From contig NC_079236.1 of NCBI RefSeq assembly GCF_028502605.1, positions 2,976,001-3,040,000 of the forward strand: a stretch of 64,000 nt of DNA, given 5' to 3'. This document shows, in pieces, positions 1 through 12,221 of this stretch (positions within the stretch are counted from its first letter, which is position 1; each line of letters begins with the position of its first letter). The stretch comes from Trichoderma breve (taxonomy: Eukaryota > Ascomycota > Sordariomycetes > Hypocreales > Hypocreaceae). The notes beneath the pieces were generated by a model. It searched no databases. It was given only the letters and a program-made list of their open reading frames with translations, and had not been told where the DNA came from. The position numbers were made by a program, and so were the translations under genes.

Positions 1-870
1 TATGGCGAAATATCTTCTCCTCTCCGCATCTGCATTTCAAATGTTAGGTTGACGAATGATTGATGCAAAAAGACATGATGAAAGAAAGGAAAAGAAATGT
101 TACCGTAGTAAAAGCCTGGTAGCTCAGCAGGAGTGCTGCTCATGGCGATCCTCAAAAAGAGACGGAACAGTCTCTGTGCCAGGAAGAGTTTCGCAAGTGA
201 ATCCAACGAAAAAACAAAAGAGAAACTAGAAATAAAAATCAGAACTGCTTGGGGATAGAGATTTGTTTGTTCTCACTCAAAAGAATTTTGATTTGATAGC
301 TGCAGGAAAAATGTTGGTTCTGTTGCAAAGGAAATATTGGCTGGTTTGTTATGATAGGCGTTTGGGGAGATATCTGCTGCACCCAGGCAGTTTAGTGGGC
401 TTAGCTGCAGAAAATGCACTGGGAGTTGCCACGTCACGTGACGCGCTTTGGCAGGACAACCACCAACTTTTGTAGCGCCTGATATCGCCGGCATCTGCGG
501 AAGAGCCAACCAGGAACCTACAAAATCTGAACTGTATTGGAGTTCTGCTTGGTAGTTGAGTCATTTAAAACCATTTCATTTTGCCAACTATCAACTCATA
601 AACTCGCACTCGCCCCATCCTCAAAACATTAATCAGTTGTTCACATTAAGACATTTGCCGACATAACATTCAAGTTCACCAGACACATCAAGGTGACATT
701 ATTTTACTTTGTCTTCATTAGCTGTCTATCAGACCATCATTGGGTATGAAAAGTTGCCTCTCATCCACTTTAGACGAGTCCATCTTCAGATACGACTCAT
801 ACAGTACATTTAAACATTTAAAACGGAAACATGCAAGCCAACTGGCCTGCGGGTATGTAATAGAGTGTAT
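1..870. other. Left-edge noncoding stretch, 3' flank of PMA1
   Basis: No open frame here has coding character or family resemblance; the longest are below 80 codons and overlap one another on both strands. The part near position 870 should hold the 3' UTR of the minus-strand PMA1 gene. The only regular element I see is a perfect 12-bp palindrome at 432-443 with a CACGTG core. Whether a promoter for a gene left of the window lies here cannot be judged. Confidence 0.6.
432..443. promoter_or_regulatory. Perfect palindrome with CACGTG core
   Basis: The sequence CGTCACGTGACG reads the same on both strands. CACGTG is the E-box core bound by bHLH factors, and the flanking bases also suit some bZIP factors. 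A role is inference from the motif alone. It lies about 430 bp beyond the PMA1 stop, so if functional it more likely serves a gene left of the window. Confidence 0.3.
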
Positions 871-3800
871 TTACTGAGACTTTTCGTGCTGGGTAGAAAC
901 ACGTTGCAGGGAAACAACTGAGATGAGGGTTAGCAACTATGCGTCTGATCGGGATGAAAGGATATAAAAACTTACCAAAATCTTCCAATGATCGCTGCTT
1001 CTGGTTCTGCTTGGGAGACTTGCCGTGCATGAGGTTGTCGAAGCCAGTGCTTCCCTGGAGGAAGTAGTAGAGACCACCCATGATGGCGAAGATACCGAAG
1101 GAGAAAATCCAGATACGAACAACAGCGACAATGCTGGTCTGCTCGCCGATGAACCAACCAAAGACACAGAAGAGGGTGGCAATGATGTCGACAACCAGGA
1201 TGGCACCGCTGAGCTGCCAAGAAGGAATGGAAGACCAGAAGGGACCGTTGGCACGGGTGATGAAGATCAGCCAGTTCTCAGTGAGAGAGATCTCGAGGAA
1301 GATAACCTCATCGATGTTACCAAAGTTCTGGACGATACCACCGTTCTTGCCACCAGCGTACATGGTGGTGAGGGCAATCCAGGTACCGATGGCGAGGACG
1401 GTTCCGAGGAGAACGGACATACCCCAGAGCTTGGGAAGGTTCCACTTGACGGGAGTCTGGGAGTAAGGGGCGTTATCGTAGGCAATGGCCAGGGTGGCGA
1501 TATCAGCGAAAATGGCAATGAAGACGACCAGCTCAATGTTCAGGGAACGGTTGAGGATGGCGATCCAGAGACCAAGGAAGATCTCCATGTGCAGAGACAG
1601 GGCGATACGGTAGACGACGTAGGCGTACATGCGGTGGAAGATCTGGCGAGAAGTCTTGAGAGCGTCAATGATGGCACCGAGACCGGGGGCAAGGAAAACG
1701 ATATCGGCGGCGGAACGGGCAGCATCGGAAGCACCCTCGACAGCAATACCAGTATCGGCCTTCTTCAGGGAGGGAGCATCGTTGACACCGTCACCAGTCA
1801 TGGCAACGAGGTAGCCACGCTGCTGGAGAATCTCGACGACAGAGTACTTGTGCTGGGGGAAAACTTCAGCGAAACCATCGGCAGCCTCGACGAAATCGTA
1901 AACCTCAGAGCCGGGCATGTCACCACCGCCACCGAGACCGAGACGCTCAGCGTTGTAGACGTTGGTTCCGAGACCGAGCTGGCGAGAAGTCTCACGAGCG
2001 ATACCGACGGCATCACCAGTCAACATCTTGATGGACAGACCGAGGTTCTTGGCTTCGTTAATAGTGCGGGCAGTGTCGTGACGAGGGGGGTCAGAGCAGG
2101 GCATAATTCCGAGAATCTCCCAAGCACCCTCACCACGCTTGCGGGCAACACCGAGGGAACGGAAACCACGGGTAGCAAACTCGGCGACGCAGTTCTTGTA
2201 GGCCTTGTCAATGTCCTCGGGGATGGGGTGGTCCTCCTCGACGGTCTTGAGAACGAAAAGAGGGGCACCCTTGACACAGGTGATGCGCTCGCCCTGGGGG
2301 GACTCGACAACAGCGGTGACCTTCTTGGAGACGGGGTCGAAGGGGTGGAAGTCAATGACCTTGTACTTGGACAGGACGCTCTTGGCACGGGGGTAGAACT
2401 TGAGAGACTTGAGGAAAGCCTTGTCAATGGCATCGATACCCTTCTTCTTGCGGGAAGCGGCCAAGCAGGCAGTAAGCATCAGGTCATCGGGGTCAACGCC
2501 CTGGACGGTGTAGGGCTCAGAAAGAGAGAGCTTGTTCTTGGTCAAAGTACCGGTCTTGTCAGAGCAGAGAATCTCGACACCAGCAAGGGACTCGATGGCA
2601 GAGAGCTTCTGGACGATGGCCTGCTTCTTGGCGAGGTAGGCGGCACCGACAGCCATGGTGGTGGTAACGACGGCGGGAAGACCGACAGGGACACCGACAA
2701 TGGTGATGGCCAGGGTGAAACGCAGGATGTCGACGATACCGTTGGAGCGGTAGAAGGAAGAAATCCAGACAACGAGCAAGGTCAGGATGACGAGGACCAG
2801 CAGAATCGTACCAATGCCGTTGAGAACCTCAGTGAAGTGACCAGTGCCACCAGCGGACTGAGAGACGAGAGCAGCGGCACGACCGACGAAGGTGTTGTCA
2901 CCGGTGGCGGTGACGACCAGGAAGGCCTCACCACGCTTGACGGCAGAGGAAGCATAGCAGGAGTCGCCCTTGTGCTTGTCGACGGCGAGAGACTCACCGG
3001 TGATGGCGGACTGATCAACCTGGAGGAAAGCGCCCTCGGTAACGATGCGACCATCAGCGGGAATGATGGTACCCTCCTCAACCTGCAGAATATCACCAGG
3101 GACGACCTCGGGAGCCTCAATTTCCTTAAGGGTACCGTCACGGAGAACGACAGCCTTGAGAGCGAGAGTCTTCTTGAGTTCTTCGACAATGGAACCAGCC
3201 TGGAATTCCTGAATGAAACCAACACAGGCGTTGAGCATCAGAAGACCGCAGATGACACCGAAATCGACCCAGTCCTGAAGACCGGCAGCCAGAACAGCAG
3301 CAGCCTATGATACGATGGTCAGCAAATGGCGTATTCGTAAAACGCGTAACAAATAAGGGTGTTTTTTGCGTATCGGCGATCGACGGCGCCGGTTGGGATA
3401 CGAGTGGAGCGGGTGACATCTTATTGAGTGGATCGGCATTCTTCGGCCCCCCACATGCATAATTTTCATGAGCGCAGGGAAACGGAGTGCAGATCAGCTC
3501 AGCCAGGCCAATTGAACCAATGAGCACAGAGGCCGTGTGAAGCTGGTGTGGAGCTGCCAATCTAGACCCGAGGAGCCAAGCGCGGGAAAACAAAAAACAA
3601 GGCAATTGGAGGGAATCGCTCGCCGCGTCGGGGGAACGCGGCTTGCTGATAAGTTGCAAGAGGGTGTGGTGGTGTTGGTGAGAGCGCTGACGAGATGAAT
3701 CATGGCCGTGGGTGTCGAAACCAAGGCAATCGAGTGCAGATCGAGACGCAAAAAATGGCGGGAAAAGCGAAAAAAAATTAAAAGGAAAAAAACTCACCTC

Positions 3801-4199
3801 CATGACGAACTGAATGGGACCGATGAAGAAGCCAAGGAACTTGAGAACCAAGTTCTCCTTCTCCTCCTTCATCTGGTTAAGGCCGTACTTGCGACGGCGA
3901 GCGACAACCTCGCTCTCGGTCAGACCGAGACGGCTGTCAGTTTGGAGCATGTCCTCAGGGACGATACGTCCAGTGGCAGGGTTGGTCTCCTCCTCTTCTT
4001 CCTCGAAGGCGTGGCCATCCTCGGACTCTAGATCCTCAATCAAGGCATCGATGTCCTCATCTTCTTCCTCCTCTTCAGCGGGAGCATCCTTCTTGGGAGG
4101 GACGGCCTCGGTGGGAGGCTGAGCGCGCTTCTCGTCGAAGTTGCCCGATTCGATATTTGTATCCAGCGCGGGTGCGCCGACGGCTTTATCGTCCGCCAT
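871..4199 (-). CDS. PMA1: Plasma membrane H+-ATPase (P-type, class IIIA)
   Basis: This gene encodes the proton pump that builds the plasma-membrane potential for nutrient uptake and pH control. Three exons (complement of 3798-4199, 976-3304, 871-917) give 925 residues, close to the usual 918-920. The N-terminus is acidic (Glu/Asp runs, residues about 40-75). The phosphorylation motif [11 protein letters not shown] puts the catalytic Asp near residue 383, and [10 protein letters not shown] and [14 protein letters not shown] form the P-domain hinge. The last 47-nt exon supplies [14 protein letters not shown], the conserved C-terminal regulatory tail with the Ser-Thr pair phosphorylated in yeast Pma1. 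Intron 1 (3305-3797) is 493 nt, long for this window; intron 2 (918-975) is 58 nt. Third positions are strongly C-biased, as expected for an abundant protein. The ATG at 4199 opens the first acidic segment. Confidence 0.97.
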
Positions 4200-6942
4200 G
4201 ACGAAGTATTATTAACGTGTGTGAGACGCTTGTGATGTGTATGTTGGCGGTGCTGATTTATAAGAAAAGACGAAGGGTTCTAGGTCGCGAGAAAAGCTGA
4301 CAAGTCTAGAAATACCGCGGGGTTCCTCAATTGGTATGTAGATGACCTTGAGGGGGCGGGAATGCTGAGAGCGAAAAGAGGATTGGATTATTATTATTAG
4401 GGGAAAATAGTAAGTTCGGGGCGGAGGGAGGAGATAAGAGAGAAAAGTTTGCTTTTTCACACCACACGAAGAGAGGCTTGGGGGGGGACACGTTAAACTC
4501 AACGCATTCGTGGGTGAAGAGAAAAAAAGGGAAAGGAAAGCTAAGTCGAGGACGGGGAGAGAGCTTCTATTTCAACGAAAGGCTCGACGAAGCAAGCAGG
4601 CGCCATGCGAGCGTCCCATCCCAACCGTCCTTGGACCAGGGCAGGCCAGGGCAAGCAAGCAGAGGCCAGGCACGGCGAAGACTGGGGCACGCCATGAGCG
4701 GTGCTAGGGCGAAAGCGGTACCCTGGAGTACAAGGCACGAAGCCGTCGGCCGTACGAGTTGCGGCCAGGCGCGCACGGTGTGGCCGCTAGCCCGGTACGT
4801 ACCGCCGCCATCCCTGCGACCTTGGTCGAGCCCCATGCCTGGTTGCTTGGCCCCCCTGTATCTGTATCTTTGTATCTTTCCTCCTACAGTGGACTGAGCT
4901 GGACAAGGACAAGATGGAACTTGCTCAGGTATGTACCAAAGTACCCCGGTACTGGACTGTACCTCAGCAGTTCAAGGGACGGGCACTTGCAAAAGTAAAA
5001 AGTAGAAGGACGACGAAGAAAAAAAAAAGCATGGTCCTGTCGGCTTGGCACAAGCACAACAAAAAGCACGCCAAACCCAAGAGGCCGAAGCAGCGAGCTG
5101 TCGACGAGCCCTTGATCCACCGCCCCCTTTGCCTTCGATACTGTACTCGTACATACAGCTCCGATTTTCAGCCATACGAAGCCAGCGGGCCGTTGTGCTG
5201 TCTATGTGGTTCGCTACCGGATGGAGAAGCGGTGCTGCATGAACAATACGTGTACTCGTGCAGAGCTCGTGTAAATGTCGGTGGCAGCTGGACCTCACCG
5301 CAATGCACTCCAGCATCCATCGAACCCACGGCCACGCTCCATTCGATTTGCGGTATGTATCTACCTACCTATTTCCAACACGGGGCGGAGCCTCTCTGCT
5401 CTCTCTACGGAGTGCCTACTGCCACTGCCACGGCTACTCGTACTCACGTCCGTCCATCCTCTACAATTCCCCTGCTAGCCCAGCCGGCGGGACTTGGCGG
5501 AGACGGCGCACCCTTTCGGAAATGCCTGGCCTTTGACGCTGACTTGATGAATTGATGCTAGCGAGACACTGGACCGTGCTATGTCTGGATGGGATGGACT
5601 TTGCACAATAGCCTGCCCCTGTGTTGTTGTTTGTTTGTCTCTGGACCGGATCCTCCACCCCTGCGAGGTACATGTTTATCGCCCGCCACCTAAACACCTT
5701 ACCCATTGATGCTTGTAATGTGCCCGGTATCTGTTAGTGTAGTGCGTGCCTGTGCAAGCCGCACATCGGCATGAAAATTGAATGTTCAGGCTGCTCATCA
5801 ATGTACTTGGCACACGCTAGGCGGTGTCTCTCTTCGTCACAGGATGGCAGATGCTTGCCTGGTGCGCGTTGGCCGTGCCGCTAGAGGCAGATAACGCAGA
5901 AATCCAGGGCGACGGAGGCTCTCGTAGAAAGTTTTGAGTGCCGGCGCCTTGATGCTGGTGGTGCGGTGCGCCAATTCATTTTCAGCGTTACAGCTAGCAC
6001 AAGGAAGTAAAATCCCAGCCTCAATATCATTCGCCCCACGGTCTGCTTTTTGGAGCCATGATGCCGTTGCAATTGCCCCAGATGCAAGATGAATTACACG
6101 TGTATGCCACAAATAAGATGGATTCAATTCGTATCCTACTTTGGCATTGATTAATTAATCAAATTCAGCCCTTCTCCAATAGGGCAGCGAATTGACCCGA
6201 TCACTAACTAGTCAGCAGCAATCTCAGGTGTGGGCGAAACCCCAAAAGAAAGCCTTGCCGTTCCCATAAACTTAATGCTCAACTTTACTTGCAATATCCG
6301 CCTCTAACTGCCTCTCCCGCTACGGAGAACCACCGCTACTGCTACCATTACGGGCCACTACCGCACGCCAAAAGACCTCATACAATGGAGCTGGAGTTTA
6401 TTAGCCCGGGGGAAATGCCCCAGCGGGATTGGAAAGCCCTCTTTTTTTTGGCCTCAATCTTCCCGTCTCTTCTTGGTTCCATGTTTCATTTGGCCGTCCT
6501 GGCGCTGGTGCTTCTTGGCTAGAGCACCTATTATTATGTTCCCATTTTCATTACTTTTTTGTACACGGTAGCCAAGAATTCGTCCTTTTTTGCTGAGGCA
6601 TTTTTTCCTGCCTCGCTTCTCTCCCATGATGACAACAACGCTGGCCACTCCCTTACTAGAGCTGTTCTAGTGGACTCTCTTCGCGGCGGCGGTCAGCGAG
6701 AGCAACAGAGCACGGACGGCCCTTTTTCGCGAACCGCACCTTGTTGATGATCTGTGGGCATTTCTGGAGCCCAAAATGCCCCTTGGTTACGGGCTGGGGG
6801 GGGCCCAGGCCCTTTGACGTTGCTCCGGTGGCTTGTTTATTCTTCGATTGCTCGACGATACGATACGGTACGCTTATCCGGTTTTTTTCTTGGTTTTATG
6901 CCTAGACCATGCGCTGTTCTCGTCACGACAGCGTCTGGTCGC

Positions 6943-6961
6943 CTTTTTTTTTTTTTTTTTT
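6943..6961. repeat. Poly-T tract (19 nt)
   Basis: An uninterrupted run of T on the plus strand inside the gene-poor interval. Such tracts often lie in nucleosome-depleted fungal promoters, but no gene follows closely, so no role is assigned. Confidence 0.6.
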
Positions 6962-9900
6962 CATTCGTGCACCTACCATCTGAAAAAGGTGAGCTGTCCA
7001 CTGGTGACAATGGGATTTGATTGACTTTCGTCGACCGGTGTTAGTGCCAGCTTCTCGTGGAGCGACTAAGGCAGGTACCTGCATTTACCGCAATCTCCCT
7101 CTGCATTCTTGCGTACCCCCGTGGGGACGTTAGAACGGAGCTGGATTCCATCTTTTTCCTTTCTTGTTACTTTCCGCTGGCGGTTCTATATGTAGGTACA
7201 AGTGCAGTACGGAGCACATGCAACGACACGAGTCCTGCAGGTGGTCACCGCCAACTTCGCGATAACAGGCAATGGCGGTAAAAACGGAGCGGTAGTTTGT
7301 GCATAAGCTGCTGGGAACCTTTCCTCGTACATGTACGAACACTGTATTGTAAACGAACGTTTCGCTTTGCCCAACCACCCGCATTTTCGTCCCATGTGCG
7401 TGCTCGTTTGTGTAATACTCTGCCAGCTCTGTTTGCTTGTTCTCGCTTCCTGTCGCTGCCGGTTCAAGATGATTAATGCGGCAATGCCTCCGGCAGTGTG
7501 CCGTTCCGTTCCAGGAACTTCATAGCGCCAACCAATGCGGTCTTATCAGAGCCTAGCCTTTCACATGGTCGCAATTTTGATCAAAAAAGGTTCAATGAAT
7601 TCAATATTACGGGCTGCTATTCTAGTGGCCGGCAGCTTGATGAACGGCCAATATCCTCTCAGACGGCGCTTCCGCTAGCACGCTGTTCGCTGGCAGAGCT
7701 TACTCATGATGCCTGCCCTCTGTGATGTGTGACTGTCTCATTTGATTTCATCTCACCAGCCGTGCATCATTTCCTCTCATACAAAAAGTGTGAGCGTGAT
7801 GTGTGATTCCATCCTGTAGCGCCAAGATGGGGGCAAAGAAAAAGAAAAACATCAGTGCGCTCCCTGGGGGGACCACGAAGCCGATCCTGAGACTGCCTAT
7901 TTCGACACAAGCTGTAAGACGTGCATCGGAGACACAAATAGCCACATGCCATGTTTTTTTCTTCTTCTTTTGTCTGTTGTTTACTTTTTAAAATGAGTTG
8001 TTACCGGGATTGCCCATTCTTGCGACACCTTGTCTCACCCCAAATGCCATGTCTCAGCGAGAAAACGGCATCTTGGGAATGCTTCCGCCGCGCCCCATGA
8101 CGAAGCCGCCCAGCAGCAAACAGGGCCTTGGCGTGGCTTCTTCCCACGGAGAGGATCTGCCGAAGCAAATCCGTTCCCTGCCCTGCCTGCGAGCTCGCAC
8201 GTTCGCTCCCTGCGCTTTTTCGGCCGTTTGGCCTTGACCCTGCCCTCGTCAAGCGTCCATGTCATCGGAATCGCTTGTCGTGATGCCGGACGACCAGGAT
8301 TAGCACCGATTTACCTGTGTGTTTGTACATTGACGAGTCGCTTGTAGGGCAATCGAACCTTGGAGATTTGTAGCTCTACTTTTTGCTGATGGGTGGTATT
8401 CATGGCGATTGGCTGAAGCTAAAGATATTAATACAAGTACCAGGTAGGTAAGCATTAGATTGAATAAGGAGCACCGGCATTGTTCCGTATTATTACCATG
8501 GATGCTCTAATACAGCTATGTACAATGGATACTAATTATCGCAATTACACCTCTGCTAGTGGTAATGCCTATTTACAGAATACAGTGTTATCGTAGCAGC
8601 TTGTCGAGTTCCTCCGAAGGCGCAACTGTCTGTACCTGTCGCACGCCGAGTGAGACTGATTGGATGAATACATGTAGGCGTTGAGATGCATCTGCAGCGG
8701 CCGTTAGTGTGCTCCTACGTGTGCATCAAATGCCACCACTAGTGGCACCAACAGCAGCAGTGCGAGCAGCATCATCGTCATCGTCATCATCATCGACCAA
8801 ACACACTGAACCATTGATTCAATTACACACGGCAGCCTGTCACGGCCATCATCTCCCGTCCATCGTGCATGGCCCCGGATGCAGCCATCATTGGATCTCC
8901 TTGCCGCTAGCCGTATAAACCGCGCCCACATGCACCCTATCAAAGGCCCCGACCATTCGCTGGCCGGTGGCTTGCCTCGGGAACACGCCGCGGCTTCACT
9001 TTGTTGCTCGTCCCAAACAGCGCACCGGCTTTTTCTAGCGGCTTTCCAGCGCTCGAGCGCCCCTAAGCAGCACCGTATGCCACACTGGCCCCACCCGACG
9101 CCGGCATGTACCCTCAGGTCAACGCCGCCCAACAGCTACAAACTCTAGGTACAGGCAACGGCTGAGGCGAGAGACTTTTTTCCCACCTTAAACTTCTGAT
9201 CAATGTCCCTTTCGAAACTATGAGTGTTTTCCGTGGCACGCTAGCCTCGAAGGAGCTTTGCGAAACATGGCACTTGGGTGAAATTACATTTTGGTGTTTC
9301 CTTGGCGACTTTTGTCTTTTTGGTATCTGGCCCCAGCATAGCATGAAAAGGCGTCTTGCTTTACCTGGTGTTGGTGCTCAATTGGCGATGCAATGGCAGT
9401 TCATCACTCAGTTCAATTGAGCCGGCGTCGTTTCAAAGCATACGGCTGTACGTGTAAAGGAGTAATGCTACCTGCGTAGCTGCAGCGGCCGCAATAAGCG
9501 TACGCGTAGCTATACTTGGACTTGACTGCTTCAGTCTTAGTTCAGCTCCGGCAGTACTAGACCCAAGGTACTACAGTAAGCTGATAGCAGCAAGATATAC
9601 ACGTATACTCGTACATGATGGAATTGAATTGATTCACCAAGCCGGGGGCCGTGTATTGGCAATGCCAGATTTTTTTGCTGTTTGCGGTGTCTCAGTATCC
9701 CTGATGTTAGTGCACATACCCGTCACAGCTTTTTCTTCTACGGTAATGAGCATCCTAATCTGAATCCTTCAGCTTTAATTACCGCGGCATCCGCAAAGTG
9801 CGACAAAATGGCCTTGGCAAAAAGACGATCTCATCATAGCCCCCAATGACAAAGGAATCAACATGGCAAAGAAGGGGGCCAAGAAAACGATAAAACTGCA

Positions 9901-12200
9901 AGGGAGATAGAGACAGTTTAAAAAAAGCAAAAGCAAACAGCGAAATGCCGGACCCGCGAAGCGCCGTCACCGATACCGAGATTTCCTTTTCTGGGGGTCT
10001 CCTCCCCCTTCGCTTGGGGTTAAAGCCGCGGAGAAGAAGGGACGCGGGAACGGAACGGGGGGCCTGGAAATGAAGAATGGCGGCCGGGTCTCCGGTTCAG
10101 GCAATGTTATTCTGCTGAGTTTATCGTGATCGGTGTCGGTCGGTAAGGGAGCTGAGCAAGGGAGAAACAACGCCTTCACATGGCATATCCTTTTGGCGCT
10201 ACGTCATCGAGCTGGCTTCAGCTCGGCCTTGCCGCATGTGGTGGAATGCCCAGACTGGCAACATACCTATTACAGTATTCTTTTTTCCTCTGTACATTCT
10301 GCCAGCCAACCACAGCTCTGTGCATACGGATTACTGTGTACCAGGTAGTATCATACTTTTGCTTGCCACTGGCGTACCGTAGAGGATGGGGCCAAGAAAA
10401 ACAGACGCAGCCCGCCAAGACATTCTGCGGGCATTCTAGAACGAGGCGTGAATGCGAGCATCGGCCAAACTGCTATTGTTGCAGCACACAAAAGGCTGCC
10501 TTAGCGTCTGGTGCCAACGTTACGGAACACGACTGCCGCGCTTGCATCTCGATGGCGAATGCACGCAATTAGAGACTTATGCCAGTCGTTGTGTATTTTG
10601 CTCGGCTGATGCTAGAGTGGCCAAGAAAGGCCCGTCCGTCTCCAGGCATCACTCAATCGATCCTTGTTTTTCTGCAGCGTCTCGGCAGCGGGCGAATTGG
10701 TCTCGCCTCCTTGCGTTTGTCTCTGTTGCTGCAAGGCATCGGGCGTGACGAAATACAGCCAGCCACGTTACGTACGTAGGTTGATATCGGCATCGATAGT
10801 ACCAATTGAAGTTTGTCTACACTGCTACGCAGCTAAACAGTACAATAGGCAATGGATGGGAAACCCTATGGATCATGACACCGTACTCGTGCCCTGCCAG
10901 CAGATGGAATCATCCCATCATAAACGCCGAAATGGCAAAGAAGAATTGGTCCTTCTTGCTCGTAATCTACGTGTCTCACCAACAGCTCCAGCCGTACCAA
11001 CAACCCAAGGACACTGAAAAACAGCACAACTCACATCACGGGCCCCTTTCCCATAAGCATTGACCGACGTCTCCCCCGGCTAGACGAGGGATTTCTTTTT
11101 GGAAAGTTCCTCTCTCCAGCCGCCGTGTGGGGGGAAAGCCACAACGACGCCGTAAGGCGGTCTTGGCTGGCACAGAATTGCCCCAATGATTTGAATTCGC
11201 CGTTGAATATACCGCTACTTGGCGCTCCGTATATTTTCGTACTACGACTCGAGTAAGAAGGAATCCACGAGACCCTGAGCTGAAAAGGTGCGCCGCCTGG
11301 GTGCTCCAGTTTCTCCATATTATGCAACTCCATCCTTTTTCCAACTGGAGCATCTCCATGTTGGAGCTGCCAAGACGGTCTGGAAAGGGGGCCAGCATTG
11401 GTGATGAGGCGTAATGCTTGGTTCAATGGGCGAAATTTTAGGTAGTGCTTTGTTAAGATTGAGCAATGAAACATACTAGAACACTTACCAGTACAGTACG
11501 GTACGCAAAAGCGTCTACGAGTACGAATACTTGCCACCGCAGATGGTATCACGGTCCATCAAACGGCTGACAGGCAATACCATTTACGGGTACACTGCCA
11601 AGTGGCATAACCGCCCATGCCATGTCACAAACGAAGCAAAAAAAGCGATCGTCCACCACCGCACGCGGAACCTGCGATACGGAGAAAAATCGTTCTCCAG
11701 GACCATCAGCATGGGTTCAGCCCCGGCCTAGTGTCCGCACGTCCCTGTTCATCGTCAAGCGTCCACTGCGTACTGTGTGGTTCTGGCCGTGTGTTTTCCT
11801 GCAAGCCCCCTACCGTAGCCACGATATACCTGGCAGAGCAAGGGGGGTCTGGGCTCGCTTGAAGGTCATTGCGCCAACGTGCGCTGGCCTTTTTTCTTCT
11901 TCTTCGTCTTTGCCTGCTTGTCTGTCTTCGGGGGTCCCCTTCAGCGGTTTTTCTCCACGATCGATCAGAGGCTTGGGACTGGGAAGAGGGAAATTGGCAG
12001 CGCAAATTGGGCGATTAACGAGGGCGGCAACGGAGCTGTCTGCATATACGCGAGTTTGGGTTACGAGATGGAGAGAGGGAGAAAAAAAAAGGCTCAATTG
12101 TCTGTCGTTTGATGTCAACGGGTAGATTTTGCTAGTACAGGAGCATTGACAGCATCCATCTCAGGGGAGAGAGTATACGGTAAGAGCCTGGACTGCCGTA

Positions 12201-12221
12201 CAGCACAGCACAGCACAGCAG
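12201..12221. repeat. CAGCA-type microsatellite
   Basis: Four tandem CAGCA pentamers followed by a short imperfect extension (CAGCAC-like phase). It is noncoding by all signs I can see. Confidence 0.6.

Noticed and set aside
1025..3310. Open plus-strand frame of 761 codons
   Set aside because: It lies exactly opposite PMA1 exon 2, begins at GTG, and is Gly/Asp/Glu/Thr-rich with no domain. It is the antisense shadow of codon-biased PMA1.
4914..5555. 213-codon ATG frame in the gene-poor interval
   Set aside because: Composition is random-like (many Cys/Thr/Arg/Pro), with no domain, hydropathy pattern or neighbouring splice sites. Kept as noncoding, though it is the longest ATG frame there.
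8704..9132. 142-codon minus-strand frame with a hydrophobic end
   Set aside because: The Met/Leu-rich end comes from a CATCGTCAT-type simple repeat; no coherent signal peptide or gene structure.
11622..12125. 167-codon plus-strand frame
   Set aside because: Ser-rich low-complexity translation overlapping equally long frames on the other strand; no support.
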